Shown one piece after another: positions 28,932 through 37,173 of a stretch of 64,000 bases of DNA. The translations under genes were made by a program, and so were the position numbers. A model generated the notes under the pieces. That model worked only from the letters and a program-made list of their open reading frames with translations, ran no database searches and was not told the origin of the DNA. Source of the stretch: Sinorhizobium fredii USDA 205 (lineage in GTDB: Bacteria > Pseudomonadota > Alphaproteobacteria > Rhizobiales > Rhizobiaceae); NCBI RefSeq assembly GCF_001461695.1, contig NZ_AUTC01000024.1, positions 62,001-126,000 of the forward strand, read 5' to 3'. Within the stretch, counting starts at the first letter, position 1, and each line of letters opens with the position of its first letter.

Positions 28932-29831
28932 ATGAAGATGTCGAAGCAGTTTCCGTTGAATGCGCTGAGGGTCTTCGAGGCCGCCGCCCGGCTCGGCAGC
29001 TTCACGAGGGCGGGCGAGGAACTGGGCATGACCCAGACCGCGGTCAGTTACCAGATCAAGCTCATAGAAGAGAGCGTCGGCGAGCCGCTCTTCCTGAGGC
29101 GTCCTCGCCAGGTGACGCTGACCGAGGTCGGCCAGCGGCTGGCGCCGAAGGTCACGGAAGCCTTCGAATTGTTGCAGGAGGCCGTCGCTTCGGCGCGCGT
29201 CGATGCCGATACGGCACTTTTCATCCACTCGACGCCGACTTTTGCCTCGCAATGGCTGGCGCGCAATATCGGCACGTTTCAGATCGCCCACCCGCATATC
29301 TCGGTACGCCTGACGACGGCCGACAAGGTGATCGACTTCGGCAAGGAAGCAGCAGACATTGCCATCCGCTACGGCGACGGCAATTGGCCGGGTCTCGCCA
29401 GCCATCCGTTGATGCGGGTGGAGTTCACGCCGATGCTGAGCCCGGCGCTCGCCGAGACCATAGGCGGCGTGCATGAGCCGCGCGACCTTCTGAAGCTCAG
29501 GATCATCGATCCGAACGACCCCTGGTGGGAGCAATGGTTCCGCGCCGCCGGCGTCGAAAATCCGGACCTTGCCGGCCGCCCCGCCAGCCGGCTAGGCGCC
29601 CAGACATTCGAGGCACGCGCCGCGGTCGCCGGCCAGGGCGTCGCCATCCTGACGCCGGATTTCTATAGCGACGACGTCGCGCTGGGCAGGCTCTACCAGC
29701 CCTTCGATCTGCGCTGCAAGGATCGCGACTATTGGCTGGCCTATCCGCATGCCCGCCGAAACGCCCCGAAGATTCGCGCCTTTCGCGACTGGATCCTGGG
29801 CGAGCTCAACCCGTCTTCAAACCGGCTCTGA
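28932..29831 (+). CDS. LysR-family transcriptional regulator (GcvA-like)
   Basis: 299 residues. The N-terminal winged helix reads FPLNALRVFEAAARLGSFTRAGEELGMTQTAVSYQIK, typical of the GcvA/AmpR branch of LysR. A periplasmic-binding-like effector domain follows from about residue 90 (LFIHSTPTFASQWL). It lies between xdhB and puuD, both on the same strand, so a role in purine catabolism is a reasonable inference but not shown. The start is placed at the ATG at 28932; 28911 and 28938 are in-frame alternatives. Confidence 0.85.
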   Translation: MKMSKQFPLNALRVFEAAARLGSFTRAGEELGMTQTAVSYQIKLIEESVGEPLFLRRPRQVTLTEVGQRLAPKVTEAFELLQEAVASARVDADTALFIHSTPTFASQWLARNIGTFQIAHPHISVRLTTADKVIDFGKEAADIAIRYGDGNWPGLASHPLMRVEFTPMLSPALAETIGGVHEPRDLLKLRIIDPNDPWWEQWFRAAGVENPDLAGRPASRLGAQTFEARAAVAGQGVAILTPDFYSDDVALGRLYQPFDLRCKDRDYWLAYPHARRNAPKIRAFRDWILGELNPSSNRL

Positions 29832-29994
29832 AGAGATTGAATCACATCACGAAGGATGCTCCGCTAACCTTTTGGAAAAGATCGATTTCGCGCTCGTAGG
29901 CGTAGCCCGTGAATTCGCTCCGGCAATCAAATCGGCCCTTCCCCGTTCCCGCTTTTTCTCGCAATCTGCAACGTCGGAGAGAAAGGGGACCTGA

Positions 29995-31227
29995 ATGTAC
30001 GAATTCGCGATCGCCTGGGAATGGCTGGCCTTTGCCGTTCGCTGGCTGCATGCCGTGACGGCCATTGCCTGGATCGGCTCATCCTTCTATTTCGTCGCAC
30101 TCGACCTTGGCCTCGTGAAGCGCGACCACCTGCCGCCCGGCGCCTATGGCGAGGAATGGCAGGTGCACGGCGGCGGTTTCTACCACATCCAGAAATACCT
30201 GGTGGCACCGGCGACGATGCCGGAGCATCTCACCTGGTTCAAATGGGAGTCCTATTCGACGTGGCTTACCGGCTTCGCGATGCTCTGCATCGTCTACTAT
30301 GGCGGCGCCGATCTGTTCCTGGTCGACCGGCATGTGCTGGACATCTCGGCGACGACGGCGATCCTGATCTCGCTTGCGTCACTTGGCGTCGGCTGGGTTC
30401 TCTACGATCTTCTTTGCAAGTCGCCGATCGGCAAGAACACCTGGGGGCTGATGGCGCTGCTCTATGTCGTACTCGTCGCCATGGCCTGGGGCTATACGCA
30501 GGTCTTTACCGGCCGGGCCGCCTTCCTGCATCTCGGCGCCTTCACGGCGACGATCATGTCGGCCAATGTGTTCTTCATCATCATCCCCAACCAGAAGATC
30601 GTCGTCGCCGACCTGATCGCCGGGCGCACGCCCGATCCGAGGCTCGGTGCCCAGGCCAAGCAGCGATCGCTGCACAACAACTACCTGACCTTGCCGGTCA
30701 TCTTCTTCATGCTGTCGAACCACTATCCGCTCGCCTTCGCGACGGCCTTCAACTGGATCATAGCTGCCTTGGTGTTCCTGATGGGCGTGACGATCCGTCA
30801 CTGGTTCAACACCACTCACGCGCGCAAGGGCAAACCGACCTGGACCTGGCTCGCGACGGCGATCCTCTTCATCCTGATCATATGGCTCTCGACCGTGCCG
30901 AAGGTGCTGACTGGAGGAGAGCAGGCCGAGGCCGCACCCACCTTCAAGCGCTTTGCCGAAAATGCACATTTCCCCGCCGTCAAGGATGCGATCGCGACCC
31001 GCTGCAGCATGTGTCATGCCGCCGAGCCCGTTTACGAGGGCATTGCCCGCGCCCCGAAGGGCGTCATACTCGAGAGCGACGCCGAGATTGCCGCCCTGGC
31101 GCGTGAAATCTATATCCAGGCCGGACGCAGTCACGCCATGCCGCCAGGCAACCTAACCGATATGACGGCGGACGAACGCAGGTTGCTGACGGCCTGGTTC
31201 GAGAGCGCCGTCGGGGAGACACAATGA
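29995..31227 (+). CDS. puuD: Membrane urate hydroxylase/oxidase PuuD with C-terminal cytochrome c
   Basis: 410 residues. The N-terminal eight-or-so-span membrane domain (DUF989) is followed from about residue 325 by a cytochrome c domain with the haem motif CSMCH at 337-341 and a later Met (HAMPPGN) as likely sixth ligand. PuuD oxidises urate to 5-hydroxyisourate and passes electrons to the respiratory chain, so no hydrogen peroxide is made, unlike soluble uricase. An AGAAAGGGG site precedes the ATG. Its stop overlaps the guaD start (ATGA), so the two are coupled. Confidence 0.93.
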   Translation: MYEFAIAWEWLAFAVRWLHAVTAIAWIGSSFYFVALDLGLVKRDHLPPGAYGEEWQVHGGGFYHIQKYLVAPATMPEHLTWFKWESYSTWLTGFAMLCIVYYGGADLFLVDRHVLDISATTAILISLASLGVGWVLYDLLCKSPIGKNTWGLMALLYVVLVAMAWGYTQVFTGRAAFLHLGAFTATIMSANVFFIIIPNQKIVVADLIAGRTPDPRLGAQAKQRSLHNNYLTLPVIFFMLSNHYPLAFATAFNWIIAALVFLMGVTIRHWFNTTHARKGKPTWTWLATAILFILIIWLSTVPKVLTGGEQAEAAPTFKRFAENAHFPAVKDAIATRCSMCHAAEPVYEGIARAPKGVILESDAEIAALAREIYIQAGRSHAMPPGNLTDMTADERRLLTAWFESAVGETQ

Positions 31228-32540
31228 CATCCACCCTCATCCGCGGCCGCACGCTGAGTTTCCACCGCGCGCCGGAGAGCATCGACGACAGCGGCGCCTA
31301 TACCTATGAGAGCGACGGCGCGCTCCTCGTCGAAGCTGGTGTCATCAGGGCTGCCGGTCCCTACGCGACGGTCAAGTCCGCAGCACCGGAAGAGGTGGTG
31401 GAAATCGACCATCGGCCGCATTTCATCGTCCCAGGCTTCATCGATACGCACCTGCATTTCCCGCAAATGCAGGTCATGGCCTCCTATGCCGCCAACCTGC
31501 TCGAATGGCTGAACACCTACACTTTCCCGGAGGAGTGCCGCTTCGTCGAGACGGCGCATGCGGAGCGGATCGCCGCTCGCTTCTTCGACGAGATGGTGCG
31601 CCACGGCACGACGACGGCAACGGCCTATTGCTCGGTGCACAAGGCGTCCGCCGACGCCTTCTTCGCCGAGAGCCTGAGGCGTGGCATGTGCATGGTCGCC
31701 GGCAAGGTGATGATGGACCGCAACGCCCCCCAGGGCCTGCTCGATACGCCTGAGATGAGCTACGACGAGACGCGGGCGGTGATTGCCGATTGGCACGGCA
31801 AGGGCCGCAACCACGTCGCCATCACGCCGCGCTTCGCCATCACCTCGACGCCGGAGCAGATGGAGGTGGCGAAATCGCTGGTCCGGGAGTTTCCGAGCCT
31901 GCATGTGCAGACGCATCTCTCGGAAAATCGAGACGAGATCGCGTTTACCTGCGAACTCTATCCGGAAGCGAAGGATTATACCGACGTCTATGCCCGCTAT
32001 GACCTGCTCGGATCTAAGAGCCTGTTCGGCCACTGTATTCATCTCTCGGAACGTGAAGCCGACGCGATGAGCGAGACGGGCTCGGTCGCAGTCTTCTGCC
32101 CGACATCCAACCTTTTCCTCGGCTCCGGCCTGTTTCCGCTTCGCGCCCTGACGCGGCGCGAGAAGCCGGTGCGCGTCTCGGTCGCCTCCGATATCGGCGG
32201 CGGCACCAGCTATTCGATGCTGAAGACGCTCGACGAGGCCTACAAGATCCTGCAGTTGCAGGGCGAGCGACTGAACCCCTTCGACAGCTTCCACATGATG
32301 ACCCGCGGCAACGCCGAAGCGCTGTCGCTTGCACATCGCATCGGCACGCTGGAGCCGGGCACCGATGCCGACCTCACGGTGCTCGACATGGGGGCGACAC
32401 CGGCCATGGCGCTCAGGGCCGAAGTGGTCAGTTCGCTCGCCGACGAGCTTTTCCTGTTGCAGACGATGGGCGACGACCGCTCGATCGTCGAGACCTATGT
32501 GGCGGGCAAGCCGGCCAAATCGGCGCTCGGCACGACTTGA
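31224..32540 (+). CDS. guaD: Guanine deaminase
   Basis: 438-residue amidohydrolase converting guanine to xanthine plus ammonia. Zinc ligands come from FIDTHLHFPQ (residues 72-81), the His in VQTHLSENRDE, the His in FGHCIHLSERE and the Asp in ASDIGGGTSYSML. The active-site helper VETAHAERIA and GMCMVAGKVMMDRNAP blocks match bacterial GuaD. It is coupled to puuD, and its product feeds XdhAB. A perfect hairpin begins one base after its stop. Confidence 0.95.
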   Translation: MTSTLIRGRTLSFHRAPESIDDSGAYTYESDGALLVEAGVIRAAGPYATVKSAAPEEVVEIDHRPHFIVPGFIDTHLHFPQMQVMASYAANLLEWLNTYTFPEECRFVETAHAERIAARFFDEMVRHGTTTATAYCSVHKASADAFFAESLRRGMCMVAGKVMMDRNAPQGLLDTPEMSYDETRAVIADWHGKGRNHVAITPRFAITSTPEQMEVAKSLVREFPSLHVQTHLSENRDEIAFTCELYPEAKDYTDVYARYDLLGSKSLFGHCIHLSEREADAMSETGSVAVFCPTSNLFLGSGLFPLRALTRREKPVRVSVASDIGGGTSYSMLKTLDEAYKILQLQGERLNPFDSFHMMTRGNAEALSLAHRIGTLEPGTDADLTVLDMGATPAMALRAEVVSSLADELFLLQTMGDDRSIVETYVAGKPAKSALGTT

Positions 32541-32541
32541 T

Positions 32542-32570
32542 GCAAGAGGTCAATTTTTTTGACCTCTTGC
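32542..32570. promoter_or_regulatory. Perfect 12-bp inverted repeat between guaD and the 2-hydroxyacid dehydrogenase gene
   Basis: Arms GCAAGAGGTCAA (32542-32553) and TTGACCTCTTGC (32559-32570) with a T5 loop. It can act as an mRNA hairpin ending the guaD transcript. Its right arm also contains the -35 hexamer of the next gene, which suits an operator. Confidence 0.7.
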
Positions 32571-32586
32571 TTGTTGCGTCTATTAC
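32559..32586 (+). promoter_or_regulatory. Candidate sigma-70 promoter of the 2-hydroxyacid dehydrogenase gene
   Basis: TTGACC (32559-32564), 16-bp spacer, TATTAC (32581-32586). Transcription would start near 32593, about 50 bases before the ATG at 32643. Confidence 0.5.
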
Positions 32587-32642
32587 ACCCCTTTCGAAAA
32601 GATGATAAGGCGTCCGTCATCTCCATTCGATGAGGGCGATCC

Positions 32643-33788
32643 ATGACGCAAATCCTCGACATCAGCGACCTCAAGGCGCTCGCCAAGCGGCGCGTTCCGA
32701 AGCTCTTCTTCGACTATGCCGACAGCGGCGCCTGGACGGAGGGCACCTATCGGGCCAACGAAGAGGATTTCGCGAAGATCAAGCTGCGCCAGCGGGTGTT
32801 GGTCGACATGACCAATCGATCGCTCGAAACGACGATGATCGGCCAGAATGTGTCGATGCCCGTGGCGCTTGCCCCCACCGGCCTCACCGGCATGCAACAT
32901 GCCGACGGCGAGATGCTGGCGGCTCAGGCGGCCGAGGCCCATGGCGTTCCCTTTACACTCTCGACCATGAGCATCTGCTCGATCGAGGACGTCGCGTCGG
33001 TCACGACGAAACCCTTCTGGTTCCAGCTCTATGTCATGCGCGAGCGCGAATTCGTGCTCAACCTCATCGACCGCGCCAAGGCGGCAAAATGCTCGGCGCT
33101 CGTCCTGACACTCGACCTGCAGATTCTCGGCCAGCGCCACAAGGATCTTCGCAACGGGCTGTCGGCACCGCCGCGCATGACGCCCAAGCATCTCTGGATG
33201 ATGGCGACACGGCCACGCTGGTGCATGAAGATGCTCGGCACCAACCGCCGCACCTTCCGCAATATCGTCGGCCACGCCAAGAGCGTCACCGACCTCTCCT
33301 CGCTTCATGCCTGGACTGCGGAGCAGTTCGATCCGCAGCTCTCCTGGAAAGACGTCGAGTGGATCAAGGAGCGCTGGGGCGGCCCGCTCATCCTGAAGGG
33401 TATTCTCGATCCGGAAGACGCGAAAATGGCGGCGAAGACCGGCGCCGACGCGATTATCGTCTCGAACCACGGCGGCCGCCAACTCGACGGGGCGCCGTCT
33501 TCGATCAGCATGCTGCCGAAGATCATCGATGCCGTCGGCGATCAAATCGAGGTCCATCTCGACGGCGGCATCCGCTCCGGCCAGGACGTGCTGAAAGCGG
33601 TCGCGCTCGGTGCCAAGGGCACCTTCATCGGCCGCCCCTTCCTCTACGGTCTCGGGGCGATGGGTAAGGATGGCGTGACCCTCGCCCTCGACATCATCCG
33701 CAAGGAGATGGACATCACCATGGCGCTCTGCGGCAAGCGCAACATCACCGATGTGGGCCGCGACGTCATCGCCGACTACGCGATGTAA
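32643..33788 (+). CDS. lldD: FMN-dependent L-lactate / 2-hydroxyacid dehydrogenase
   Basis: 381-residue TIM-barrel flavoprotein of the LldD/glycolate oxidase family. Marks are the FFDYADSGAW start, ALAPTGLTGM, WFQLYVMRERE and the active-site block SNHGGRQLDG with catalytic His276, followed by the FMN phosphate site DGGIRSGQDVLKA and GRPFLYGLGAMG. It oxidises a short 2-hydroxyacid, most often L-lactate, to the 2-oxoacid. Its place in the middle of the purine genes raises the option of glycolate or a related product. It has its own promoter candidate overlapping a palindrome and is convergent with uraH. Confidence 0.85.
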   Translation: MTQILDISDLKALAKRRVPKLFFDYADSGAWTEGTYRANEEDFAKIKLRQRVLVDMTNRSLETTMIGQNVSMPVALAPTGLTGMQHADGEMLAAQAAEAHGVPFTLSTMSICSIEDVASVTTKPFWFQLYVMREREFVLNLIDRAKAAKCSALVLTLDLQILGQRHKDLRNGLSAPPRMTPKHLWMMATRPRWCMKMLGTNRRTFRNIVGHAKSVTDLSSLHAWTAEQFDPQLSWKDVEWIKERWGGPLILKGILDPEDAKMAAKTGADAIIVSNHGGRQLDGAPSSISMLPKIIDAVGDQIEVHLDGGIRSGQDVLKAVALGAKGTFIGRPFLYGLGAMGKDGVTLALDIIRKEMDITMALCGKRNITDVGRDVIADYAM

Positions 33789-33834
33789 CGTGTCAAGCGG
33801 CGGGCATTGCCCGCCCGCATCCCTTCGTCCGGGC

Positions 33835-34197
33835 TCAACTGCCGCGATAGGTGGAATAGCCGTAGGGCGAGAGCAACAGCGGCACGTGATAGTGGCTGGC
33901 AGCGTCGGCGATGCCGAAGCGCAGTGGGATAAGGTCTAGGAAAGCCGGATCCGAGAGCGCCACCCCGGCCGCACGCAGATAGTCGCCGGCGTGAAAGACC
34001 AACTCGTAGTGGCCCGCCTTGAAAATCTCGCCCTCCGCAAGCGGCGCGTCGACTCGGCCGTCGCTGTTGGTGCGGACCGTGCGGATCAACTGCCGCTCCT
34101 CCCCGTTCAGCCGAAAGAGGTCGATCCTGAGCCCCTCGGCCGGCTTGCCGAGGGCGGTATCGAGGACATGGGTCGTCAGGCGGCCGCTCTTGCTCAT
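33835..34197 (-). CDS. uraH: 5-hydroxyisourate hydrolase (transthyretin-like)
   Basis: 120 residues. The catalytic set of transthyretin-related proteins is visible: His10 in THVLDTALG, Arg near 47 in DGRVDAPL, the late His in [11 protein letters not shown] and the diagnostic C-terminus YRGS. It hydrolyses 5-hydroxyisourate, the PuuD product, to OHCU. The ATG overlaps the end of allA (ATGA), placing it last in the leftward puuE-uraD-allA-uraH operon. Confidence 0.96.
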   Translation of the reverse strand: MSKSGRLTTHVLDTALGKPAEGLRIDLFRLNGEERQLIRTVRTNSDGRVDAPLAEGEIFKAGHYELVFHAGDYLRAAGVALSDPAFLDLIPLRFGIADAASHYHVPLLLSPYGYSTYRGS

Positions 34198-34709
34198 CGG
34201 GCTGTTTCCTTTGACGGCAGATCTGGGATGACGAATGGTTCTTCGTAGAAAAATTCCTCGAGATTGTCGCCCGGTCCGGCGCGATCGACGACGAGGAAAT
34301 CACTGGCCGCATCGATCGCCATCAGCGGATGGTGCCAGACGTTGCGGCCATAGTTGACCCCCTGCCGGCCGCTTGCCAGGAAGGCCCGCGGCTTGCCCGG
34401 GCGTCCGCCCTCGTCCTCGGCGACGACCGCCAGCCAGGGCCGATCGTGAAGCGGCGAGAAGCTCTGGCTGCCGAGCGGGTGGCGCTCCATCATGGCGAGC
34501 CGGTAGGGGAAGGTCCGCGGCTGGCCGCGAAAGATGTTGATGATCACCCGAGCGCCCTCCCCGACGACGTCGACTTCGGCACGCGCATGAAACCGCTCGG
34601 TATTGCCACCATTGATGAATCGCGCCGAGGACGGGTCGGCCTCGATGACGCTGCCGAACGGGGCGAAAGCCTCTTTGGTCAGAGGCTCGATCGAAATAAG
34701 AGGCGACAT
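34194..34709 (-). CDS. allA: Ureidoglycolate lyase
   Basis: 171 residues of the AllA cupin-like family, splitting ureidoglycolate into glyoxylate and urea. Conserved blocks are FAPFGSVIE near the N-terminus, [28 protein letters not shown] in the middle, and [13 protein letters not shown] with paired His residues. It is coupled to uraH downstream and to a mini-ORF upstream. The ureidoglycolate source (allantoicase) is not encoded in the window. Confidence 0.95.
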   Translation of the reverse strand: MSPLISIEPLTKEAFAPFGSVIEADPSSARFINGGNTERFHARAEVDVVGEGARVIINIFRGQPRTFPYRLAMMERHPLGSQSFSPLHDRPWLAVVAEDEGGRPGKPRAFLASGRQGVNYGRNVWHHPLMAIDAASDFLVVDRAGPGDNLEEFFYEEPFVIPDLPSKETAR

Positions 34710-34795
34710 CAGGCTGGGGCCCCGGCTCTCCAGCCATTGAGACCAAAGCGCGATACGGCGCCGGCCGGCAGTTCGAGAACGGTCTTGTCAGGCAT
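34709..34795 (-). CDS. Possible 28-residue coupled mini-ORF between uraD and allA
   Basis: ATG at 34795 lies inside the last codons of uraD, and the stop overlaps the allA ATG (TGATG). It encodes 28 residues starting [12 protein letters not shown]. It could simply carry ribosomes across the 78-base gap to allA, or be a remnant of a longer allA leader. No family is recognised. Confidence 0.3.
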   Translation of the reverse strand: MPDKTVLELPAGAVSRFGLNGWRAGAPA

Positions 34796-35291
34796 TGTTT
34801 TCTCCCGGAAGCATGGAACCGAGGCGCAGCCGGGCGATCCGCTCCACCTGCGCGCAGGCGGCTTCAAATTCTTCTTCGGCGGAATTGTCAATCCGTTGCT
34901 CGAAGGCAGCGAGGATCTCCTCCTTCGACAGTCCCTTTACCGCGATGATGAAAGGAAAGCCGAATTTCTTCGTATAGGCCGCGTTGAGCTGCGTGAAACG
35001 CGCATGCTCTTCCGAAGAAAGCCGGTCGAGGCCGGCCGATGCCTGTTCGGACTTCGAGTCGATTGTGAGCTTGCCGGCAATGGCCAGCTTGCCGGCGAGA
35101 TCGGGATGTGCGCGCAAGACCGCGAGACGTTCCGCAGGCGACGCGGCCCGAAAGGCATTGCAGAGCGCCGAATGGACGCTGCCGGCCGTCAGCCCCGACG
35201 AGGCGGCATGATCGAACGCACGCTCCGCCACCCAGGGCGAATGCTCGAAGATGCCGCCGAAGCGGCGGACGAAATCCTCGCGTTCCGACAT
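34788..35291 (-). CDS. uraD: OHCU decarboxylase
   Basis: 167 residues. It decarboxylates 2-oxo-4-hydroxy-4-carboxy-5-ureidoimidazoline to S-allantoin. Family motifs are FEHSPWVAERA near residue 20, the catalytic His in LRAHPDLAGKLA near 60-70, SEQASAGLDRL and NAAYTKKFGFPFIIAVKG. The start codon overlaps the puuE stop (TGATG), so it is coupled to puuE. The ATG at 35291 begins the conserved region. Confidence 0.95.
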   Translation of the reverse strand: MSEREDFVRRFGGIFEHSPWVAERAFDHAASSGLTAGSVHSALCNAFRAASPAERLAVLRAHPDLAGKLAIAGKLTIDSKSEQASAGLDRLSSEEHARFTQLNAAYTKKFGFPFIIAVKGLSKEEILAAFEQRIDNSAEEEFEAACAQVERIARLRLGSMLPGENNA

Positions 35292-36220
35292 CAGCGCGGT
35301 CCTTCCGGTTTGTGATGCTCGTACCAGTGGCGGGCGATATCGACGCGCCGCGGCACCCATACCTTGTCATGCGACAGGACGTAGTCGATGAAGCGGGCCA
35401 ACGCCGCCGCCCGTCCGGGCCGGCCGACGAGACGGCAATGCAGGCCGACATTCATCATCTTGGGACTGCCTTCCCTGCCCTCCTCATAGAGGACGTCGAA
35501 CGTGTCCTTGAGATAGGTGAAGAACTGGTCGCCGGAATTGAAGCCCTGATTGGTGGCAAAGCGCATGTCGTTGGCGTCGAGCGTATAGGGAATGATGAGA
35601 TGCGGCTTGTCGGCCGTCATGCCCTGGACCCAATAGGGAAGTTCATCCGCATAGGAATCGCAGGAATAGAGGAAGCCGCCCTCCTCCAGGACGAGTTTCA
35701 GCGTGTTGACCGAAGGCTTGCCCTGGTAGATGCCGAGCGGCCGCTCGCCCGTTAGCTCCGTATGCAGCCGCACCACCTCGCGAATGTGCTCGCGCTCGAC
35801 CTCCTCCGGGAAATCCTTGTATTCGAGCCAACGCAGCCCGTGACTGGCGATCTCCCATCCGGCCTCCTTCATCGCTGCAACCGCTTCGGGATTGCGCGCC
35901 ATGGCAAGCGTCACTCCGTAGACCGTCAGGGTCACGCCGCGGCTCGTGAACAGGCGCCACAGGCGCCAGAAGCCGGCCCGTGCTCCGTATTCGTAGATCG
36001 ATTCCATATTGAGGTTGCGCTGACCCGGCCAGGGCTGCGCACCGACGATTTCCGACAGCAGGCACTCGGATGCCGGATCGCCATCGAGAATTGAGCTTTC
36101 GCCGCCCTCCTCATAGTTCAGGACGAATTGCACGGCGATGCGTGCATCGCCCGGCCAACGGGGATTGGGCGGCGTTCGCCCGTAGCCGATGAGGTCGCGC
36201 GGATAGGAAGTCTCGGCCAT
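35291..36220 (-). CDS. puuE: Allantoinase PuuE (polysaccharide-deacetylase fold)
   Basis: 309 residues. PuuE is the metal-independent allantoinase with a carbohydrate-esterase-4 fold, opening the allantoin ring to allantoate. The sequence has the YPRDLIGYGRTPPNPRWPGDARIAVQ start type, FVLNYEEGGE, EIASHGLRWL and the GIYQGKPSVNT segment in family order. It is the first gene of the leftward operon puuE-uraD-(mini-ORF)-allA-uraH, 77 bases after the DUF1045 gene on the same strand. Confidence 0.94.
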   Translation of the reverse strand: MAETSYPRDLIGYGRTPPNPRWPGDARIAVQFVLNYEEGGESSILDGDPASECLLSEIVGAQPWPGQRNLNMESIYEYGARAGFWRLWRLFTSRGVTLTVYGVTLAMARNPEAVAAMKEAGWEIASHGLRWLEYKDFPEEVEREHIREVVRLHTELTGERPLGIYQGKPSVNTLKLVLEEGGFLYSCDSYADELPYWVQGMTADKPHLIIPYTLDANDMRFATNQGFNSGDQFFTYLKDTFDVLYEEGREGSPKMMNVGLHCRLVGRPGRAAALARFIDYVLSHDKVWVPRRVDIARHWYEHHKPEGPR

Positions 36221-36297
36221 GAAATCACCTTCGATTTTTCCGAAACGGTAACACCGCACACCGGATTGTCGAGATGAAATGACGGCGGGAGAGGAGC

Positions 36298-37098
36298 TTA
36301 GCGAATCGCGGAAAGGGAATTGGCGACGTGCGGCAGGGAGCCTCCGGCATCGCCCGCGGCGCGGCGCTCCGCCTCGGCCCGAACCGTCCTTTCGCCGCGT
36401 GGACGGGCGGAAATCTTGCCGAGCGGATGCTGGGAATGGACGCGCATCGGCGCCCCCTTCTCCGGTTCGACGAACAAAGCAAGGCTATCGACCGCGAGCG
36501 GCCTGGCCAGGTGCGGTTCGAAGACTTCTCGCAACGGCGCCTCCAAGCGTTGCCCGACATCGGCGCCCAGGGGGCCGGTGAGCTTCAGGTGAAAACGGTA
36601 TTCTTCCATCACGTAGGGATCGCCCCAGCGATGCAGGTTGGCGAATTGCGGCGCCGTCAACCGATCGGGATCGGAGCGTTCGATCTCCTCCTCGCTGAGT
36701 GGCGCCCGGAACCCGTCGAACGCCTGCAGGACCCGCGCCGCGAGCATATGCATCTGATGGTTCGGCACCGGTGACCGCAAACCAAGACACTGGCTGAGGC
36801 GTGCCACCTCCAGCCGCTCGATCGCGAACGACGTCTCGGCGCTGGTGAAGTGCATCAGCGCCCTCAAGAGGTGCGCTTCATCGACGCCGTCAGCAAGGCG
36901 GAACGGCGCCATGATCATGGCGTGAAAGCCGAAACGGCGTGGAACCGCCGTGTGGAACGCAATCTCCGAAACGCGAAGGCCGGCGATCGGCGGCGGCTCC
37001 ATGGGCTCGCCCGAGTAGACGTTGCGGCCGAGCCAACTCGCCGCCGCCGCAGACAACGGGGATGCCATCGGCGGCGTAAAACAAATGGCGTACCGCAT
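36298..37098 (-). CDS. DUF1045 (2H-phosphoesterase-like) protein with altered HxT motifs
   Basis: 266 residues. MRYAICFTPP, WLGRNVYSG, IAFHTAVPRRFGFHA and PQFANLHRWGDPYVMEEYRFH are the DUF1045 landmarks; the family is found with phosphonate or purine genes and is related to 2H phosphoesterases. In the usual pattern each catalytic His is followed two residues later by Thr (HGT/HMT). Here the two sites read His59-Ala-Met61 and His170-Leu-Lys172, so both Thr residues are gone. A low-complexity Arg/Ala-rich C-terminal tail follows. It precedes puuE by 77 bases. Confidence 0.82.
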   Translation of the reverse strand: MRYAICFTPPMASPLSAAAASWLGRNVYSGEPMEPPPIAGLRVSEIAFHTAVPRRFGFHAMIMAPFRLADGVDEAHLLRALMHFTSAETSFAIERLEVARLSQCLGLRSPVPNHQMHMLAARVLQAFDGFRAPLSEEEIERSDPDRLTAPQFANLHRWGDPYVMEEYRFHLKLTGPLGADVGQRLEAPLREVFEPHLARPLAVDSLALFVEPEKGAPMRVHSQHPLGKISARPRGERTVRAEAERRAAGDAGGSLPHVANSLSAIR

Positions 37099-37173
37099 TG
37101 CGACGCTCCGAAATTCAATCGATAGCCGCCTCTTAGGTGATTTGCGTGACAGATTGACGAAGTCGAATGGGGG

